The notes beneath the pieces are model-generated. The model made no database searches. It saw only the letters and a program-made list of their open reading frames with translations, and had not been told where the DNA came from. The translations under genes were made by a program, and so were the position numbers. Shown here in pieces: positions 7,700 to 14,801 of a stretch of DNA of 14,890 nucleotides. Numbering within the stretch: position 1 is the first letter of the stretch; the number at the start of each line of letters is the position of its first letter. Source of the DNA: an uncultured Clostridia bacterium (GTDB lineage Bacteria > Bacillota > Clostridia > TANB77 > CAG-508). Location: assembly GCA_934130935.1 (NCBI GenBank), contig CAKOYQ010000022.1:1-14890 (forward strand). Direction: 5' to 3'.

Positions 7700-8191
7700 T
7701 TAATTTATATTATTGTTTTTTAGCCAAGAAACAGATAATTTGCTTTTTATTTCTTCTCTTGCCATTTCGTTTGTTATTTCATAGTTCATTGGTGCTATTA
7801 GAAAAATTGAATTTGATATTTTTTGAATATGTCCGTCTAATGCATAAACTCCACCACTAATAAAATCAACTATTCTTCTAGCGACATCTTTATTAACATA
7901 TTCCAAATTTACAATTACAGATTTTTTCTCTTTTAATAAACTACATATTTCTTCAGATTGTTCAAATGTAGTTGGTTGAGAAATTACCATTTTAACAGAT
8001 TGTCCTTGTGCATTTAATGGTACAACTTTTCCTTTCTTTCCTCCGAAAAATTTTCTATCTTCCTCTTCATTTTCATAATTTGATGATTTATCTTCATATT
8101 CATAAACATCATCATCATCATATTCTTCTGCCTCTCCTTGGTCTACTCCTCCGAATAGTCCCCATACTTTGTCCATTATAGCTCCTGCCAT
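7700..8191 (-). CDS. sepF: Cell division protein SepF
   Basis: This is a 163-residue FtsZ-binding, membrane-anchoring division protein. The N-terminus MAGAIMDKVWGLFGG is amphipathic and fits the membrane-binding helix. An acidic, Asp/Glu/Tyr-rich linker follows (about 20-46), then the SepF core (about 66-137) with VIVNLEYVNKDVARRIVDF and the glycine-containing ISGGVYALDGHIQKI stretch used for dimerisation and FtsZ contact. A tail of about 25 residues follows the core. An ideal AGGAGGT (8198-8204) precedes the ATG by six bases. Its own promoter (8240-8268) makes it the first gene of a sepF-divIVA unit, although hlyD lies upstream on the same strand. Confidence 0.95.
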   Translation of the reverse strand: MAGAIMDKVWGLFGGVDQGEAEEYDDDDVYEYEDKSSNYENEEEDRKFFGGKKGKVVPLNAQGQSVKMVISQPTTFEQSEEICSLLKEKKSVIVNLEYVNKDVARRIVDFISGGVYALDGHIQKISNSIFLIAPMNYEITNEMAREEIKSKLSVSWLKNNNIN

Positions 8192-8239
8192 TTTTTTACC
8201 TCCTAATATTTTACACTTTCGTTTTCTAGTTTTGCATTA

Positions 8240-8268
8240 AGTATCTAACTTTTTCTTCTTTTTGTCAA
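8240..8268 (-). promoter_or_regulatory. Sigma-A-type promoter for sepF-divIVA
   Basis: On the minus strand TTGACA (8263-8268), a 17-bp spacer and GATACT (8240-8245) precede sepF; the -35 box is perfect and the -10 box matches 4 of 6. Upstream lies AT-rich DNA with an 11-bp unit repeated twice in tandem (ATTTTTGTAAT on the plus strand, 8299-8309 and 8310-8320), ending next to the hlyD stop. Confidence 0.65.
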
Positions 8269-8321
8269 TAGTTTTTTAAATTGTCATTAAAACTTAATAT
8301 TTTTGTAATATTTTTGTAATA

Positions 8322-9524
8322 TTATTCTTTCATCATTATTTCGTCATAATTATTTATTTTTTTATAATTCTTTATCTCTTGTGCACTATATCCTAACTCT
8401 TGTAATTCTTCATTTTTATATGATTCAATTATTGAATATTTGTCTGTTTGTTTTTTTAATTTTACTAATATTTTAGATTGTACACCAGCTTTATTCCTGA
8501 TTACATAATATAATCCATTTTCTTGTATTAGTACTTGGTTTGGAACTTTTAGTCCTGACACATCCCACCATATTACATCGATTGCAATTTTCCTATGATT
8601 AATTAAAGCTTCTGTCATTTTATTGATTTGGAATATGATTGTTCTTTTTCCACTTTCCTCATTTATTTGTACAATTTTAACATTTTCTTCTTCAGCATTT
8701 GATATTCTTATTTTAACTTTATCATTAACCTTAGCTTCCATTGCCTCTTTTGAATCAAATGTTACCGCAATATAACACTTAAAATTATCTATAATTTTTC
8801 CGCTTTCATTGCTAGCCGATATTATTTGGCCTGTTTTTAATTCCAAATTTTTAAAAAATTGTTCATTCATTTCATTGAAATTTTCTGGTTTAAGGCTTTC
8901 TTCTAGTCCATCAACTCTATATGACACAATTCCACTTATTGGAGCTTTTTGATATTCTGAACCTTTTTTTAATTTGCTTTCTAAAGAATTTCTTTCTTTA
9001 ACTAAGTTTTTTATTTCTTTATTTTCGGTCACGTCTCCGATAAATCTTATTTTTTTACTTATTAATGTATCTATGTCTTTTTTAGCTTCATTTATTTCTT
9101 GATAATTATTTAATTTATTTAGATTTTCTATTTTTCCTTCAATTTGATTTTCTATAGCTTTTATATCTGCTGATGTTACATTTTTTTCTTTTTCAAGCAA
9201 ATCCTGTATTTTATAATTTAAGTCACTTATTTGATTTGTTATTTCTTTTTCTTCATCACTATAATATCTAAATATTGGTTCATTAATTGCTACTCTTTGA
9301 CCTTCAGACGCAATAGCATAAATTCCATTTGTATAGTTTTCGCCTTTTTGCACTTTTTCATTTCTTATTATATATCCAGATGTTTCGTCTTCTTTAGAAA
9401 TTCTTCCCTGACTAACAATATATACATCTGTTGGATGAACTATAAGTAAATACATTGCCCAAATGATATAAGCTATTATTACAGTTGCTGATAATATAGA
9501 TATGATTTTTCTTCCCTTTCCCAA
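8322..9524 (-). CDS. HlyD-like membrane fusion / periplasmic-adaptor-type protein
   Basis: This is a 400-residue single-pass membrane protein. A short basic N-terminus and one hydrophobic helix (about 8-29) put the bulk outside the cell. Residues about 63-90 and 191-240 (APISGIVSYRVDG) look like the two halves of a biotinyl/lipoyl-type barrel, split by a coiled-coil hairpin (about 92-190), and beta-rich segments follow, as in HlyD-family adaptors. The start codon is TTG, with AAAGGGG eight bases upstream; the next in-frame ATG would cut into the membrane helix, so TTG is preferred. No transporter ATPase or permease gene is adjacent. Genes of this kind are found beside sepF in some Clostridia (from memory), so a role in envelope or division is possible. 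The substrate is unknown. Confidence 0.85.
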   Translation of the reverse strand: MGKGRKIISILSATVIIAYIIWAMYLLIVHPTDVYIVSQGRISKEDETSGYIIRNEKVQKGENYTNGIYAIASEGQRVAINEPIFRYYSDEEKEITNQISDLNYKIQDLLEKEKNVTSADIKAIENQIEGKIENLNKLNNYQEINEAKKDIDTLISKKIRFIGDVTENKEIKNLVKERNSLESKLKKGSEYQKAPISGIVSYRVDGLEESLKPENFNEMNEQFFKNLELKTGQIISASNESGKIIDNFKCYIAVTFDSKEAMEAKVNDKVKIRISNAEEENVKIVQINEESGKRTIIFQINKMTEALINHRKIAIDVIWWDVSGLKVPNQVLIQENGLYYVIRNKAGVQSKILVKLKKQTDKYSIIESYKNEELQELGYSAQEIKNYKKINNYDEIMMKE

Positions 9525-9570
9525 ATTTTTTGCCCCTTTCTAGGATAAAATCACACCTTTAAGTTTTAAT

Positions 9571-9579
9571 ATTATATCA
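9571..9579 (-). promoter_or_regulatory. Extended -10 promoter candidate for the HlyD-like gene
   Basis: On the minus strand TGATATAAT combines a TGn extension with a perfect TATAAT, 47-55 bases before the TTG start. No good -35 box is seen at the right distance, which is usual for extended -10 promoters. It sits just after the miaA stop codon. TATAAT-like strings are common by chance in AT-rich DNA. Confidence 0.45.
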
Positions 9580-9582
9580 GAA

Positions 9583-10500
9583 CTAAATAATACATAATTC
9601 ATCTAAAATCTTCTGTAAATCTTGTGGTTCTATCCATATCGTTTGTTTATTTTTCTTAAACCAAGTAATTTGTCTTTTTGCATAATTCCTTGTTTCTTTT
9701 TTTATTTTTTCTATCATTTCTTCCTTAGATGTTATTCCTTGTAAATATTCTACAACCTCTTTATATCCTAACCCCTGCATAGCTGTTGGAAAACATTTAT
9801 ATTTTTTTAGCAAATTTTCAACTTCTTGAATTAATCCTTGTTCTATCATAAAATCTACTCTTTTATTAATTCTCTCATAAAGTTGCTCTCTATCCATATT
9901 TATTGCAAATACTTTATAATCATATTTAACGCCATTTTTTCTCGATTCTATCTCTTGTTCAGTCTTATTTTTTCCTGTAGCTTTATAAATTTCTAGCACT
10001 CTTATTATTCTTTTCTTGTCATTAAAACTTATCTTTTCCATTGCTTGTGGATCAATCTTTTTTGCTTCATTATACAGTGATTCAAGTCCCTCATTTTCAA
10101 CTCTTTTTTCTAAATATTCTCTGTAATGTTCATCAAATTTTATATTTTGATATTCTATTCCATATATTAAACTATCTATATATAGACCTGTTCCTCCAAC
10201 TACTATTGGAACTTTTCCATCTTTTAATATCTGTTCTATTGCCTTTTCGGCATCTTTTTTAAAATCTGCAACACTATATCTTTCATCTGGTCTTACAAAT
10301 CCTATCATATAATGTTTTATTCCTTGCATTTCCTCCTCATTAGGTTTAGCAGTTCCTATATCCATATCTTTATATATTTGCATAGAATCACTTGAAATGA
10401 TTTCTCCATTTATTTTCTTCGCTAATTTTATTGAAAGGTCTGTTTTTCCCGAAGCTGTAGGCCCACAAATCACTATCACTTTTGGTTTAATTATAATCAT
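9583..10500 (-). CDS. miaA: tRNA dimethylallyltransferase MiaA
   Basis: From this start the product has 305 residues, normal for the family. MiaA transfers a dimethylallyl group to N6 of A37 in tRNAs reading UNN codons. Visible are the P-loop GPTASGKT (13-20), SSDSMQIYKDMDIGTAKP (37-53), GGTGLYIDSLIYG (102-114), PTAMQGLGYKE (238-248) and RNYAKRQITWFKK (271-283). The reading frame stays open upstream to an ATG at 10644 inside mutL, but that extension is out-of-frame mutL sequence and repeat DNA and shows no MiaA homology. The chosen ATG has AAAAGGAG directly abutting it, with no spacer, so the true start may differ: an ATG at 10536 inside the repeat, with AAGGG five bases upstream, would add 12 residues. 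It follows mutL by 79 bp, all but filled by that repeat; hfq, often next, is absent. Confidence 0.94.
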   Translation of the reverse strand: MIIIKPKVIVICGPTASGKTDLSIKLAKKINGEIISSDSMQIYKDMDIGTAKPNEEEMQGIKHYMIGFVRPDERYSVADFKKDAEKAIEQILKDGKVPIVVGGTGLYIDSLIYGIEYQNIKFDEHYREYLEKRVENEGLESLYNEAKKIDPQAMEKISFNDKKRIIRVLEIYKATGKNKTEQEIESRKNGVKYDYKVFAINMDREQLYERINKRVDFMIEQGLIQEVENLLKKYKCFPTAMQGLGYKEVVEYLQGITSKEEMIEKIKKETRNYAKRQITWFKKNKQTIWIEPQDLQKILDELCII

Positions 10501-10513
10501 CTCCTTTTGAAAA

Positions 10514-10577
10514 GGGCAATTTGGGGTCGGTTCCATTTTTGCCCTTGGGACATTTGGGGTCGGTTCCGTTTTTGCCC
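10514..10577 (-). repeat. REP-like dimeric repeat, copy B (31 + 2 + 31 bp)
   Basis: Two 31-bp units (10514-10544 and 10547-10577) are separated by TT and have the same architecture as copy A, but in inverse orientation. The core on the minus strand is GGAACCGACCCC in both units. Ends are GGGC/GCCC-type inverted repeats framed by AAAA and TTTT. It fits exactly between the mutL stop codon (10580-10582) and the miaA ribosome binding site. On the minus strand each unit contains GGGCAAAAAYGG; in the unit nearest miaA this gives AAGGG, five bases and an in-frame ATG. Confidence 0.88.
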
Positions 10578-10579
10578 TT

Positions 10580-12931
10580 TTATTTTCTTGCAAATTTTCT
10601 TTCAATATCATATTTAGACATTTTGATTGCAGTCGGTCTTCCATGCGGACATGTAAACGGATTTGGTAAAGTTAATAATTTTTGCATTAAACTGTCAACT
10701 TCTTCCTTAGTTAATGCCATATTAGCTTTTACTGCTGCTTTACATGCTACTGTTGCTATAAATCTTTCTTCAACTTCTTGTTTTGCGGTTCTTGATACTG
10801 AATTTATTTCATCTAAAGTTTCTAAAAACATTTCTTTCGTTTCTAAATTCAAACACATTTCAGGTACACCTGTTAGCTTAATAGTATTTTCGCCAAATTC
10901 TTCTACCATGAACCCTGCTTTTCTAAACATGTTCATATTATCTCTAGCTATTTCCATTTCTTTATGTGAAAGAGTTATTATATCTGGTAATAACATTAAT
11001 TGTGAGTCTTTATTTTCATCATTATAATAATTGGCTTTTACTTTTTCGTACAATATTCTTTCATGTGCTGCATGCTGATCTATTATATACATTTCTTTAT
11101 CAATTTCAATTATTATATATGTATTAAATACTATTCCTATAAATTTATAATTAGTTTTTTGATATTCTTCCTGATTGTCGAATACTGATGTATTTCCTAA
11201 TGTTGCTATATCATCAATATTTTGTTCTTTTTCTTCTTTTAATTCATTGTCATTTTTCCCTCTAACTGGTTTTGTTCCAAATAGTTTTAAATACATTTCT
11301 TCAAATTCTTTTGAATATTCTGATGATTGCAAATTATCATTATTTTCTTTAACTTGCTTATTGTCTATATTCTCATTTGGTATTTCTAATGCCTTTGAAA
11401 TTTCTGCTTTTAAATCTATTGGCTCTTGACTAACTTTTGCTATTTCTTCTAGCAAATCAACTTTGTTTTCTTGTTGTGCTGTTTCTGGTAATTTCTCAGT
11501 TGTTTCATTTTCCAAATTATATGTTGTTCCCTGTTCTGCAACCTCCATTTCAGGTTGATTATTACCTGTATACTTTATTTCTGTTCCTACAGTTGGCAAT
11601 TCATTTATTCCCAATCTTTCCTTTAATTCAGGTGTTTCTTGTATTAACTTTTGTTTCATCTCTTGTAATTTTCTTAAAACTTCTTGACTTTTTTCTATTT
11701 CTGGTATCTCAATCTTTCCAGACTCTTGAGAAACATTTTTATTAGCATCTTGATTATTGTTTGGCTCAAAAGTTTGTGCATTTTTTTGATTTTGTCTAGC
11801 TTTGTATATTTGCTCAATTATAGTTTCTGTTCCATTCATTTCTATATTGCTTTCTGTTGTTTTATTTTCGGTAATTTTATTTCCAAATAATCCGCTTTCT
11901 TCTCTTTTTTCACTAGAAGTATGATCTGTGTTTGCAACTAATTCTGATTTCAATAAAGCATCTTTTATTGCATGATAAACTGCTTTAAAAACTACACTTT
12001 CTTCTTCAAATCTCACTTCTAACTTAGCTGGATGCACATTTACATCAACTTTACTTGGATTCATTTCAATATTTAAAACTAAAAATCCGAATTTTCCTAT
12101 AGGTATCATACCTTTATATGCTTTTTCTACTGCTGATGATAATGTCTTATCTTTTATGTATCTATTATTTACGAAAAATATTTGATTAGCTCTATTTGAA
12201 CGGGCAATTTCTGGCTTTCCAATAACTCCATATATATGCATATCTTCATATGTATAATTTGTTTCAATCAAAGCCCCTGCTATATCTTTTCCGTATATAC
12301 TATAAATTACAGTTTTTATGTCTCCATTCCCATTTGTTTGTATTACAGTCTTTCCTGTATTTAATAATTTTATTGCAATTTCTGGATGAGCTAATGCAAC
12401 TCTTGTGATTGCATCTTCTATGTATCCTGCTTCTGTAAAATCCTTTTTTAAAAATTTATATCTTACAGGTGTATTATAAAATAAATTCGTTACTGTTATT
12501 GATGTTCCAACAGGACTACCTATTTCTGTTTTTTCTAGTATATTCCCACCTTCTACAACAACTTTATATCCGTTTTGTTGTTCTGCTGTTTTAGAAATCA
12601 TCTCAACCCTTGCTATTGCAGCAATACTAGCTAATGCTTCTCCTCTAAACCCCATTGATTTTACAGTATTTAAATCTTCTGCTGATCTTATTTTGCTAGT
12701 TGCATGTCTTTCAAATGCCATTTCTAAATCATCTTCTGGTATTCCCTTTCCATTATCCGTTATTTTTATATATGATATTCCACCATTTTTTATTTCTACA
12801 GTTATTTTATTAGCACCTGCATCTATAGAATTTTCAATCATTTCTTTAATTACAGATGCTGGTCTTTCAATTACCTCTCCTGCAGCTATTTTATTTATTG
12901 TTAGGTCATCTAATAAAACTATATTTCCCAT
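10580..12931 (-). CDS. mutL: DNA mismatch repair endonuclease MutL
   Basis: This 783-residue protein couples MutS mismatch recognition to strand incision. The N-terminal GHKL ATPase shows ENSIDAG (33-39), DNGKGI (59-64) and GFRGEAL (94-100). The C-terminal nuclease domain has the metal-binding DQHAAHERILYE (618-629), ACKAAVKA (729-736) and CPHGRP (761-766), so it should nick DNA, as in organisms without MutH. QLMLLP (644-649) sits where Gram-positive MutL carries a sliding-clamp contact. The linker (about 335-590) is long, Glu/Gln/Asn-rich and probably disordered, making the protein longer than the usual 620-690. GGGAGGA lies about ten bases before the ATG. mutS is not next to it here. The stop codon overlaps the flank of the repeat leading to miaA. 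Confidence 0.97.
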   Translation of the reverse strand: MGNIVLLDDLTINKIAAGEVIERPASVIKEMIENSIDAGANKITVEIKNGGISYIKITDNGKGIPEDDLEMAFERHATSKIRSAEDLNTVKSMGFRGEALASIAAIARVEMISKTAEQQNGYKVVVEGGNILEKTEIGSPVGTSITVTNLFYNTPVRYKFLKKDFTEAGYIEDAITRVALAHPEIAIKLLNTGKTVIQTNGNGDIKTVIYSIYGKDIAGALIETNYTYEDMHIYGVIGKPEIARSNRANQIFFVNNRYIKDKTLSSAVEKAYKGMIPIGKFGFLVLNIEMNPSKVDVNVHPAKLEVRFEEESVVFKAVYHAIKDALLKSELVANTDHTSSEKREESGLFGNKITENKTTESNIEMNGTETIIEQIYKARQNQKNAQTFEPNNNQDANKNVSQESGKIEIPEIEKSQEVLRKLQEMKQKLIQETPELKERLGINELPTVGTEIKYTGNNQPEMEVAEQGTTYNLENETTEKLPETAQQENKVDLLEEIAKVSQEPIDLKAEISKALEIPNENIDNKQVKENNDNLQSSEYSKEFEEMYLKLFGTKPVRGKNDNELKEEKEQNIDDIATLGNTSVFDNQEEYQKTNYKFIGIVFNTYIIIEIDKEMYIIDQHAAHERILYEKVKANYYNDENKDSQLMLLPDIITLSHKEMEIARDNMNMFRKAGFMVEEFGENTIKLTGVPEMCLNLETKEMFLETLDEINSVSRTAKQEVEERFIATVACKAAVKANMALTKEEVDSLMQKLLTLPNPFTCPHGRPTAIKMSKYDIERKFARK

Positions 12932-13005
12932 TAATATTCAATCCTCCCAAAATATAGAATTGTGTTGCAAATCCTATCTTTTCTTTGTTCCTTTGTTACA
13001 GTTGT

Positions 13006-13034
13006 ATTTTATCATTTATCATATTCTTAATCAA
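13006..13034 (-). promoter_or_regulatory. Sigma-A-type promoter for mutL-miaA
   Basis: On the minus strand TTGATT (13029-13034), a 17-bp spacer and TAAAAT (13006-13011) precede mutL by about 75 bases. TG one base before the -10 box adds an extended -10. It is divergent from the promoter region of the small cysteine-rich gene. Confidence 0.6.
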
Positions 13035-13099
13035 GTATTTTTATAAAATTTTAGCTCCTATAAGTTTTTAATAGAAAATAGTTTCTCTTTAGTAAATTA

Positions 13100-13129
13100 G
13101 TAACACTTTTTTTTAAATACCATATTATA
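13100..13129 (+). promoter_or_regulatory. Promoter of the small Cys-rich gene; sporulation-sigma-like or sigma-A-like
   Basis: CATATTATA (13121-13129) with AC exactly 16 bases upstream (13103-13104) fits the Bacillus SigK pattern (AC, 16-17 bases, CATAnnnTA) and partly the SigE -10. The same DNA can also be read as a housekeeping promoter: GTAACA (13100-13105), 17 bases, TATTAT (13123-13128), with 4 and 5 matches of 6. Which sigma factor is used cannot be settled by eye. Confidence 0.45.
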
Positions 13130-13194
13130 TATTATCAAAAGAAAATCCTAAAGATTTACTTTAAGTTAAGATTTTTTCGAAAGGGGGGTTTTAT

Positions 13195-13305
13195 ATGCCA
13201 GAAAATAGAGGATGTGGATGTGGATTCGGTGATGACTGCTGCTGGATAATCATCTTAATACTTTTAATTTGTTTCTGTTGTGGTGGTAACAGAGGATGTT
13301 GCTAA
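13195..13305 (+). CDS. 36-residue Cys/Gly-rich single-helix membrane mini-protein
   Basis: The product starts MPENRGCGCGFGDDCCW, continues with a hydrophobic Ile/Leu run (18-29, ending in Cys-Phe-Cys-Cys) and ends GGNRGCC. Eight of 36 residues are Cys. A strong ribosome binding site AAAGGGGGG (13180-13188) lies six bases before the ATG, a hairpin follows the stop, and a promoter match lies upstream, so this is a real monocistronic gene despite its size. The layout of a short polar Cys/Gly head, one membrane helix and a Cys/Gly tail recalls the small YjcZ-type or spore-associated membrane peptides of Firmicutes, but I cannot assign a family. The cysteines could bind metal or form disulfides. 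It is the only plus-strand gene, convergent with the VWA gene. Confidence 0.8.
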   Translation: MPENRGCGCGFGDDCCWIIILILLICFCCGGNRGCC

Positions 13306-13325
13306 TCATTAGACATATAAGCTAA

Positions 13326-13350
13326 AGAAGCCCCCCTTTGGGAGGCTTCT
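13326..13350. terminator. Shared terminator hairpin between convergent genes
   Basis: Arms AGAAGCCCCCC (13326-13336) and GGGAGGCTTCT (13340-13350) pair at 10 of 11 positions around a 3-base loop. On the plus strand AATATTTATTT follows; on the minus strand the hairpin ends in CTTCTTT. It lies 20 bases after the mini-protein stop and 5 bases after the VWA-gene stop, so it can end transcription from both sides. Confidence 0.85.
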
Positions 13351-13355
13351 AATAT

Positions 13356-14753
13356 TTATTTCGTCTTTTTTAATTTATATCCGAAGAATATGGCAACAAT
13401 TACAATTCCTATTGTTACAGTTATAAACATCGGTAAACCTGCTGGTGGTATTGGCTCTGGTGCGACTGTATCATCTTTTGGTATCTGTACAGGTACTTTT
13501 ACAAGTTTTATTTTAGGAGTAACATCTGATGTTTCTGTTTTTGTTTCTCCATCAAAATCTTTATAACCAATATCTACTTTTTCGTTAGTATCAAGCACTT
13601 TATCAATAATACTTTCATCAAATTCATCTTTTAGTCTTAATCTGTATTGAATTATAGCTGTTTTTCCAGCTGGTAATTTATCGATTTTCCATGTTATACT
13701 ATTTGTTGTAGTATCAATTTTAGCGGAAATGTTACTTATATCAATACCATCAACATATGTCATATTAAAATTATCTACTATATATTGTGGAAAATAGTCA
13801 ACAACAACTATATCTTCCAATGCATTTTCACTTGGTAATAAATCATTATAAATTTTTTTTGTTATTGTTTTTTCTATTTCATTGTCACTAATTTTATAAA
13901 ACTTTCCTTTTGTTGGTTTTTCTTCTGTTCCAAATACTTCTTGTATAACTTGACCATAAGTATATGTATTTGTGCCATCTGTTCTAAATGTTGCCTCTTC
14001 ATTGTTAATACCTGTTAACATTGTATAAACATCTATATTTTCTAATGATGTTAATGTTGATTTTGTTTCTGTTATTACTTTTGTTAATCCATCAACAGTT
14101 ACTAAGTCATTATATCCTACAGCAAGATTTGGTAGCCCATCTGTTAAAACTATCATGTATTTATTAGTATTATCAGATGTAAACTTACTTTTAGCAAGTT
14201 TTAATCCTGAGTCTAAGTTTGTATATTGACCTGTTCCTTCTATTTTAGAAATTTTATCTGTTAATGTATTTAAATCATTTGTAAAACTGCAAACCTCTTG
14301 TGCATCTGCTTGTGTTCCTGTAATTAAATAACCATTACCATCTTTTTCTGTGCCTGTTGAAAATGTGACTACACCAATCTTCAAAGATGTTGGGTTAGCT
14401 GTAAGCAAACTTTGTACTAATTTGTTTGCTGATTTTAATACTAAATCTTTTCTTGTTGTTTCTCCAACTGTTTCATCCATACTACTTGAGCTGTCTATTA
14501 CTAACATCATTTCTCCTGTTGGAATTTTCTCTTTAGAATTATTTTCGATCTTTAATTGTAATGTAACTTCATGTTTCTTCAAATCATATTCTATCATTTT
14601 CTTTTCGAAATATGCTTCTTCATTTAGTTTGATTGTGCAAGTATTGTCTTCAACTATTTCCATTGTTACATCTGTTGATTTAGCTGTTGCAAATACCTTC
14701 GTTGCCATCATTGCTATTACTAAAAACATTATTAATACTACTTTTTTCTTCAT
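13356..14753 (-). CDS. Secreted von Willebrand A-domain protein with C-terminal membrane/wall anchor
   Basis: This is a 465-residue surface protein. A signal peptide (basic KKK, hydrophobic core, likely cleavage after VFA at about residue 22) is followed by a VWA domain (about 80-300) with a complete metal-ion adhesion site: DSSSS (87-91), Thr178 in TNLDSG and Asp205 in LTDG. A beta-rich region follows (about 310-420), like the stalk domains of adhesins and pilus-tip proteins. The C-terminus has IPPAG (435-439), a hydrophobic helix (about 442-459) and KLKKTK, the order of a sortase signal but without the LPXTG consensus. It probably binds a host or matrix ligand or another surface protein; no sortase or pilin gene is in the window. 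GAGGTG lies seven bases before the ATG and a good promoter with an inverted repeat lies upstream. It is monocistronic, ending at a shared terminator. Confidence 0.9.
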   Translation of the reverse strand: MKKKVVLIMFLVIAMMATKVFATAKSTDVTMEIVEDNTCTIKLNEEAYFEKKMIEYDLKKHEVTLQLKIENNSKEKIPTGEMMLVIDSSSSMDETVGETTRKDLVLKSANKLVQSLLTANPTSLKIGVVTFSTGTEKDGNGYLITGTQADAQEVCSFTNDLNTLTDKISKIEGTGQYTNLDSGLKLAKSKFTSDNTNKYMIVLTDGLPNLAVGYNDLVTVDGLTKVITETKSTLTSLENIDVYTMLTGINNEEATFRTDGTNTYTYGQVIQEVFGTEEKPTKGKFYKISDNEIEKTITKKIYNDLLPSENALEDIVVVDYFPQYIVDNFNMTYVDGIDISNISAKIDTTTNSITWKIDKLPAGKTAIIQYRLRLKDEFDESIIDKVLDTNEKVDIGYKDFDGETKTETSDVTPKIKLVKVPVQIPKDDTVAPEPIPPAGLPMFITVTIGIVIVAIFFGYKLKKTK

Positions 14754-14772
14754 AAATTAACACCTCATTTTT

Positions 14773-14801
14773 ATTGTACTACAAAATAAAAATAAATTCA
14801 A
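14773..14801 (-). promoter_or_regulatory. Sigma-A-type promoter for the VWA gene
   Basis: On the minus strand TTGAAT (14796-14801), a 17-bp spacer and TACAAT (14773-14778) lie about 20-48 bases before the ATG; the -10 box matches 5 of 6. The 5' leader is therefore only about 12-14 bases and carries the ribosome binding site GAGGTG. Confidence 0.65.

Noticed and set aside
8281..8325. Terminator after the HlyD-like gene
   Set aside because: Only A/T repeats are present and no G+C stem is seen.
10501..10644. N-terminal extension of MiaA to an ATG at 10644
   Set aside because: The extra residues come from out-of-frame mutL coding sequence and the repeat, and carry no MiaA motif; only the nearer starts at 10500 or 10536 are reasonable.
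10521..11027. Plus-strand open frame of 168 codons over the mutL end and repeat copy B
   Set aside because: It is antisense to the conserved MutL nuclease domain; no ribosome binding site or family resemblance.
14350..14760. Plus-strand 136-codon open frame over the VWA gene start
   Set aside because: Antisense to the signal peptide and MIDAS motif of a clear gene; Ser/Phe/Ile-rich shadow.
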